This document shows, piece by piece, positions 6,599 through 10,154 of a stretch of 10,154 nt of DNA. The DNA comes from Afipia sp. (lineage in GTDB: Bacteria; Pseudomonadota; Alphaproteobacteria; Rhizobiales; Xanthobacteraceae). The stretch spans positions 1 to 10,154 of the forward strand of contig JAGVII010000353.1 in NCBI GenBank assembly GCA_020056155.1. The letters are read 5' to 3'. The position numbers were made by a program, and so were the translations under genes. Numbering within the stretch: position 1 is the stretch's first letter; each line of letters starts with the position of its first letter. Under the pieces are notes generated by a model. That model had not been told where the DNA came from. It saw only the letters and a list, made by a program, of their open reading frames with translations, and ran no database searches.

Positions 6599-7228
6599 TT
6601 AGGATGCGACGGTTGAGGCAGATCTTGCGAGCGTGCTCCATGCATCGAGGACCGTTCGCACGATTGCGGTTGCATCCGGCACCAGCTCGAAATCGGTTTG
6701 TCCGCGAGCCCATTCGTTGATCAGCCCGTTCAACATCGCGCTGAACGCTATGGCAGCAGATTTCGGCGTCCAGGGAGCGGGCAGAGCTTCATTTCTCTCC
6801 GCGGCTTCGAATATCTTGATGAGCGAACCCCGAAACTGATGCTGAAAAGTGTTTCCGGGATCATCCTCTGAAGAGGCCCAATCGACCTGCAAAAGCACCT
6901 TGAGAACCCGCCTTTGTCGCGGGTCCGCCTGCAAGTAAGAAAATGTACTCGATATCACATCGCCAAGCGCTGTCAGCGGCGCGAGGGTGGTGTCCGCCGC
7001 TAACCGCTCCGCTAGATCCTGCATGGGGAGGCGCATCTCGTCGCGGATCGCAAACAACAATCCCTGCTTGTTTCGGAAGTGCCAGTGGACGGCGCCGCGC
7101 GTGACGGCCGCCGCGCCGGCGATCTCGTCGAGCGACACGTTCTCGTAGCCTTTTTCCAGAAAAAGCTCCTCCGCCACTTTCAGGATCGTCTGCCGGGTTT
7201 CGGCCGCTTGCTCCTTGGTTCGACGCAT
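6599..7228 (-). CDS. TetR-family repressor, AcrR/TtgR type, of the adjacent efflux operon
   Basis: Ligand-responsive DNA-binding repressor, 209 residues, typical for AcrR/TtgR/SmeT. The N-terminal helix-turn-helix spans about residues 11-57: ETRQTILKVAEELFLEKGY, then SLDEIAGAAAVTRGAVHWHF with the recognition helix at 43-51, very like E. coli AcrR. The remaining helical ligand-binding and dimer domain (about 70-205) is more variable and should bind pump substrates. The start is ATG at 7228, with AAGGAGA (complement of 7237-7243) about 8 nt upstream. The gene is divergent from the adaptor-pump genes with a 95-bp spacer holding a palindromic operator, so it probably represses both itself and the pump. 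A role in cox regulation is not supported by position. Confidence 0.95.
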   Translation of the reverse strand: MRRTKEQAAETRQTILKVAEELFLEKGYENVSLDEIAGAAAVTRGAVHWHFRNKQGLLFAIRDEMRLPMQDLAERLAADTTLAPLTALGDVISSTFSYLQADPRQRRVLKVLLQVDWASSEDDPGNTFQHQFRGSLIKIFEAAERNEALPAPWTPKSAAIAFSAMLNGLINEWARGQTDFELVPDATAIVRTVLDAWSTLARSASTVAS

Positions 7229-7236
7229 CTATTCGG

Positions 7237-7243
7237 TCTCCTT
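7237..7243 (-). promoter_or_regulatory. Ribosome binding site of the TetR-family gene
   Basis: AAGGAGA on the - strand, about 8 nt before ATG 7228, fixes the start of the regulator. It is a stronger match than anything before the divergent adaptor gene. Confidence 0.75.
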
Positions 7244-7251
7244 ATCATTTT

Positions 7252-7280
7252 AATTTACAAACATACGGTTCGTATGTATA
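7252..7280 (-). promoter_or_regulatory. Predicted promoter of the TetR-family gene
   Basis: On the - strand TATACA (complement of 7275-7280) and TAAATT (complement of 7252-7257) are 17 bp apart and resemble -35 and -10 elements, though each is an imperfect match. The leader would be about 17-20 nt and include the ribosome binding site. It overlaps the operator and the opposing promoter. Confidence 0.4.
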
Positions 7281-7282
7281 TA
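7254..7282 (+). promoter_or_regulatory. Predicted promoter of the adaptor-pump operon
   Basis: TTTACA at 7254-7259 (5 of 6 to the -35 consensus) and TATATA at 7277-7282 (4 of 6 to the -10 consensus) are separated by exactly 17 bp. The repressor palindrome fills the spacer, so bound repressor would exclude RNA polymerase. Transcription would start near 7289, about 35 nt before the adaptor ATG. Confidence 0.6.
7261..7277. promoter_or_regulatory. Palindromic operator for the divergent TetR-family repressor
   Basis: ACATACG (7261-7267) and CGTATGT (7271-7277) form a perfect 7-bp inverted repeat around GTT. With flanks, the site reads TTTACAAACATACG followed by CGTATGTATATA. This closely resembles the P. 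putida TtgR site (TTTACAAACAACC ... ATGTAAGTATA) and the E. coli AcrR box (TACATACATT ... AATGTATGTA), as recalled. Together with the AcrR-like recognition helix, this makes it the likely binding site controlling both divergent genes. Confidence 0.75.
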
Positions 7283-7323
7283 GGGCTGCACTAAAATCTC
7301 GTAATTCAGCTGGATCATGCCTG

Positions 7324-8475
7324 ATGTCGCCCATCCTTCGTCTAATCGCCATCGCCAGCACATTTCTGGCCGTGCCAGTGTCGGCGCAAACAGGTGTGGG
7401 AGGGCCGCCCGTGGTTGGCGTTGTGACGGTGGAATCAAAAGCGATTACTGAAGCGACAGAGATCAATGGCCGGATCCAGGCCATAGGCCGAGTCGATCTT
7501 TCGGCCCGTGTGACCGCCTTCCTCGACGAGAAGCTTTTTGTCGAGGGTGCTGAAGTCAGCAAGGGCGATCTTCTCTTTCGTCTTGAACGCGCGCCCTTTG
7601 AAGCGGATGTCGAAGGAAAGCGCGCCGCAGTAGCTCAGGCGCAAGCCCAGTTGGAAAACGCGAATCTCGCGCTCGATCGAGCAGAGCAGTTGCTCAAGAG
7701 TTCGTCTGGAAGTCAGAGTTCGGCAGACAATGCGCGGGCGGCTCAAAAAACAGCCGCCGCACAGTTAAAATCGGCGCAAGCGCAGTTGCGTCAGTCCGAG
7801 ATCAGTCTTGGTTATACTGAAATTCGTTCCCCGATCGATGGTCGCGTCGGACGTACCGCCTTCACCATTGGTAACGTCGTGGGGCCCGCGTCGGGTGCCC
7901 TCGCGACCATCGTAAGCCAGGATCCGATCTACGTCAGTTTTCCGATCTCGGTAGCGCGGTTTCTCGAACTGCGTGAGCGATTTGCCACGGACGGCGGTTC
8001 CAACGCTGTTCGTATCCGCTTGCGGCTTCCTGACGGACGTCTTTACGGTCAGGTCGGCAAGCTCAACTTCATCGATATCAACGTGGCCCGCGACACCGAC
8101 ACGATCGTCCTGCGCGCCATTGTACCGAACCCCGCCTTGCCCGGTGGGGGGGGACGCGAACTGGTGAACGACGAACTGGTGCGTGTCGTACTGGAGTCGG
8201 TAAAGCCCCGCGACGTAGTCGCTATCCCGCGCGCCGCCGTGCTGACCGATCAGCAGGGCGATTTTGTTTATGTCGTCGGCGAAAAAGACATCGCACAACA
8301 GCGCCGGATCAAACTGGGTCAATCAACGGCAACGACGGCTGCGATCATCGAAGGGCTACAGGTTGGCGAGCGGGTTATTGCTGAAGGAATTCAGCGCGTG
8401 AGACCGAATACACCGGTTGCGCCCGCTCCGGTAGAGGCTTTGTCCCCGCCATCGAAACCAGCCCAGCGGGGATAA
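7324..8475 (+). CDS. RND efflux periplasmic adaptor (membrane fusion protein, AcrA/MexA family)
   Basis: Bridges the inner-membrane RND pump and an outer-membrane channel. The protein is 383 residues. The N-terminus has a hydrophobic signal (about 4-19) ending VSA-Q, a signal peptidase I site after residue 21. No lipobox Cys is present, so it is probably secreted and soluble rather than a lipoprotein as AcrA is. Order of parts: beta-barrel/lipoyl N-half (about 30-92), alpha-helical hairpin rich in Ala/Gln/Leu heptads (about 93-161), lipoyl C-half with YTEIRSPIDGRVG (164-176), beta-barrel, membrane-proximal domain, and a Pro-rich tail. The start ATG 7324 has only a weak Shine-Dalgarno (TGGA about 9 nt upstream). 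A run of eight G at 8146-8153 encodes Gly275-277. The pump gene follows after 3 nt. Confidence 0.95.
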   Translation: MSPILRLIAIASTFLAVPVSAQTGVGGPPVVGVVTVESKAITEATEINGRIQAIGRVDLSARVTAFLDEKLFVEGAEVSKGDLLFRLERAPFEADVEGKRAAVAQAQAQLENANLALDRAEQLLKSSSGSQSSADNARAAQKTAAAQLKSAQAQLRQSEISLGYTEIRSPIDGRVGRTAFTIGNVVGPASGALATIVSQDPIYVSFPISVARFLELRERFATDGGSNAVRIRLRLPDGRLYGQVGKLNFIDINVARDTDTIVLRAIVPNPALPGGGGRELVNDELVRVVLESVKPRDVVAIPRAAVLTDQQGDFVYVVGEKDIAQQRRIKLGQSTATTAAIIEGLQVGERVIAEGIQRVRPNTPVAPAPVEALSPPSKPAQRG

Positions 8476-8478
8476 GGC

Positions 8479-10154
8479 ATGATCTCCAATCTTTTCATCG
8501 ACAGGCCGCGTCTTGCCATTGTGATCGCCATTGTGATGACGCTGGCAGGCGGGCTCGCGATGATGCGCATCCCAGTCGCCCAACTTCCCGATATTGTGCC
8601 GCCTCAGGTCCGGGTGACCGGCATCTATCCCGGCGCGTCTGCCGAGGTTGTGGAAGCGACTGTGGGACAGCCGATCGAGTCGAAGGTGATCGGTGTCGAT
8701 AAGATGCTCTACATGAAGAGCACCAGCGGCAATGATGGCTCCTACACCCTAACCGTCAGCTTTGCCCTCGGAACGAACGCCGACATCAATACAGTCAATG
8801 TCAATAATAGGGTTCAGACCGCCCTTGCCCAGCTTCCGCCCGAGGTGCGGGCGCTCGGCCTCACGGTTCAAAAGCAATCTTCGTCCATTCTGCAGTTCAT
8901 CTCCGTCTATAGTCCTGCGCAGAAGCACGACACATTGTTCATGACGAACTACGCTACGATCAACGTGCTGGACGAGTTGTCCCGAACCCCAGGTGTCGGC
9001 TCGGCGCAATTGTTCAGTCGCATGAACTATTCGATGCGCATCTGGTTCGATGTGGAAAGGTTGTCGAGTCTTGGGTTGGCACCATCGAATGTGATCCGTG
9101 CGATCCAATCCCAGAGCGTGCAGGCGCCGGTAGGTCGGATCGGCGCGCGTCCCGTCCCCGACGACCAGCGCTTTCAGCTCAACGTGCAGACGCAAGGGCG
9201 GCTGACCACAGCGAAAGAATTTGGCGAGATCCTATTGCGCGCCAATGCCGATGGATCGGTGCTACGCATCAGCGATGTCGCCCGCGTTGAACTGGGGGCG
9301 CAAAACGAAGATGCCGAAGCCCGGGTCAATGGCAACCCGGCGATAGGAATCGCTATTTTCCTGTCACCGGGGGCCAACGCGCTGGCGACGTCCACTGCGA
9401 TCAACAAGAAACTCGAAGTGCTGCAGCGCCGATTCCCGGACGGCTTGAAGATTCGCGTTATGTACGACTCCACGGAGTTCGTGAACGACACGATCAGGGC
9501 AGTCGTTCACACGCTCGTCGAAGCGTTCGTCCTTGTCGCGATCGTCGTTTTCATTTTTCTTGGCAATCTTCGGGCAACCATCGTTCCTATCATCGCGGTC
9601 CCGGTCAGTCTCGTCGGCACTTTTGCCGTGATGCTGGCGCTGGGATACTCCGCTAACACCGTTTCGCTTCTCGCGCTGGTTCTTGCCATCGGCATCGTCG
9701 TCGACGACGCTATTGTCGTAGTCGAGAATGTCGAGCGCGTCATGGAAGAGGAGCCGGAGCTTTCACCCGTCGCGGCGACCAAGAAGGCCATGGCGCAGGT
9801 GACCGCGCCCATCATCGCGATCACGCTGGTGCTTCTTTCCGTTTTCGTGCCGATCGGCTTTATCCCCGGCATTTCCGGTGAATTGTTCAGGCAATTCGCT
9901 GTTACCATCAGCGTTTCGATGTTGATCTCCGCGATCAATGCGTTGACGCTTTCTCCCGCGCTTTGCGCCGTGTTTGTGCGGCATGGTGGCCCCAAGCGCG
10001 GTGTGATGGGCTGGATCGGTCGTCGGATCGACGGTTTGCGTGACGGCTATGCACGCATTGTCAGAAAGTCGTTGAGGCTCTCAGCTTTCTCCATCGTTGT
10101 CGTGCTGGTAAGCGGCGCAGGTATTGTCAGCCTCGGTTCGATAACGCCGACTGG
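8479..10154 (+). CDS. RND multidrug efflux pump, HAE-1 family (AcrB/MexB-like), 3'-truncated
   Basis: Inner-membrane proton-driven trimeric exporter of drugs and hydrophobic compounds. The frame runs open from ATG 8479 to the window end: 558 residues plus two bases, about half of the usual 1030-1050. Visible features are the N-terminal SNLFIDRPRLAIVIAIVM (TM1), the early periplasmic motif GIYPGASAEVVE, the porter domain motif VNVNNRVQTALAQLPPEV, and TM4 with GIVVDDAIVVVENVER. The proton-relay pair is Asp409-Asp410 (AcrB Asp407-Asp408). The visible part ends in the expected TM7 (SAFSIVVVLVSGAGIVSL). A GGGG at 8468-8471 provides the ribosome binding site, and the 3-nt gap implies co-transcription with the adaptor. 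An outer-membrane channel gene may follow beyond the window. Substrates cannot be told from this sequence. Confidence 0.97.
   Translation, partial: MISNLFIDRPRLAIVIAIVMTLAGGLAMMRIPVAQLPDIVPPQVRVTGIYPGASAEVVEATVGQPIESKVIGVDKMLYMKSTSGNDGSYTLTVSFALGTNADINTVNVNNRVQTALAQLPPEVRALGLTVQKQSSSILQFISVYSPAQKHDTLFMTNYATINVLDELSRTPGVGSAQLFSRMNYSMRIWFDVERLSSLGLAPSNVIRAIQSQSVQAPVGRIGARPVPDDQRFQLNVQTQGRLTTAKEFGEILLRANADGSVLRISDVARVELGAQNEDAEARVNGNPAIGIAIFLSPGANALATSTAINKKLEVLQRRFPDGLKIRVMYDSTEFVNDTIRAVVHTLVEAFVLVAIVVFIFLGNLRATIVPIIAVPVSLVGTFAVMLALGYSANTVSLLALVLAIGIVVDDAIVVVENVERVMEEEPELSPVAATKKAMAQVTAPIIAITLVLLSVFVPIGFIPGISGELFRQFAVTISVSMLISAINALTLSPALCAVFVRHGGPKRGVMGWIGRRIDGLRDGYARIVRKSLRLSAFSIVVVLVSGAGIVSLGSITPT

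Noticed and set aside
7765..8322. 185-codon - strand ORF opposite the adaptor gene
   Set aside because: The sense strand encodes a clear adaptor with lipoyl and hairpin motifs; the antisense product has no family character.
9507..9995. 162-codon - strand ORF opposite the pump gene
   Set aside because: The Thr/Ser/Met-rich composition mirrors transmembrane codons of the RND gene, which carries the Asp-Asp motif.
1..10154. CRISPR arrays, tRNA or rRNA genes, and origins
   Set aside because: No regularly spaced direct repeats, cloverleaf-like or ribosomal sequence, or iteron arrays were seen by eye on either strand.

Overview
The window reads as high-GC alphaproteobacterial chromosome or megaplasmid DNA. 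The best match by gene order and residue conservation is a Bradyrhizobium/Oligotropha/Afipia-type member of the Hyphomicrobiales. This comes from reading the proteins by eye and from the gene order; no database search was made.

Region 1 (1-5825) is the 3' part of an aerobic carbon monoxide dehydrogenase (cox) operon, all on the + strand: coxL (5'-truncated), coxD (MoxR-type AAA+ ATPase), coxE (von Willebrand A protein), coxF (XdhC/CoxI family) and coxG (SRPBCC membrane-recruitment protein). This is the L-D-E-F-G order of the Oligotropha carboxidovorans cluster. CoxL carries the AYRCSFR loop of true form I CO dehydrogenases. Residues matching the O. carboxidovorans active site (Gln240, Cys388, Glu763) all sit at a constant offset of 109, so about 109 N-terminal residues lie outside the window. 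From coxD to coxG the genes are almost end to end (gaps of 1 and 4 nt, then a 1-nt overlap). Between coxL and coxD lies a strongly structured spacer of about 150 nt. CoxL is the catalytic subunit, CoxD/E/F probably mature its Mo-S-Cu centre, and CoxG recruits the enzyme to the membrane.

Region 2 (5826-6598) is about 770 bp with no convincing gene. It lies where coxH/I/K would follow in the O. carboxidovorans order. It holds a possible insertion-sequence end remnant (about 5965-6045), a small ORF with a good ribosome binding site, and an unusual cluster of inverted repeats (6307-6530).

Region 3 (6599-10154) is a drug-efflux module: an AcrR/TtgR-type TetR repressor on the - strand, divergent from a periplasmic adaptor and an RND (HAE-1) pump gene that runs off the window end. 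The 95-bp divergent spacer contains a palindrome between a well-spaced -35 and -10, closely resembling known TtgR/AcrR-type operators. This indicates autoregulation and repression of the pump.

I see no wholly new system. The items most worth a second look are the two structured non-coding stretches, the operator/promoter arrangement, the odd C-terminus of CoxG and a G8 tract in the adaptor gene.
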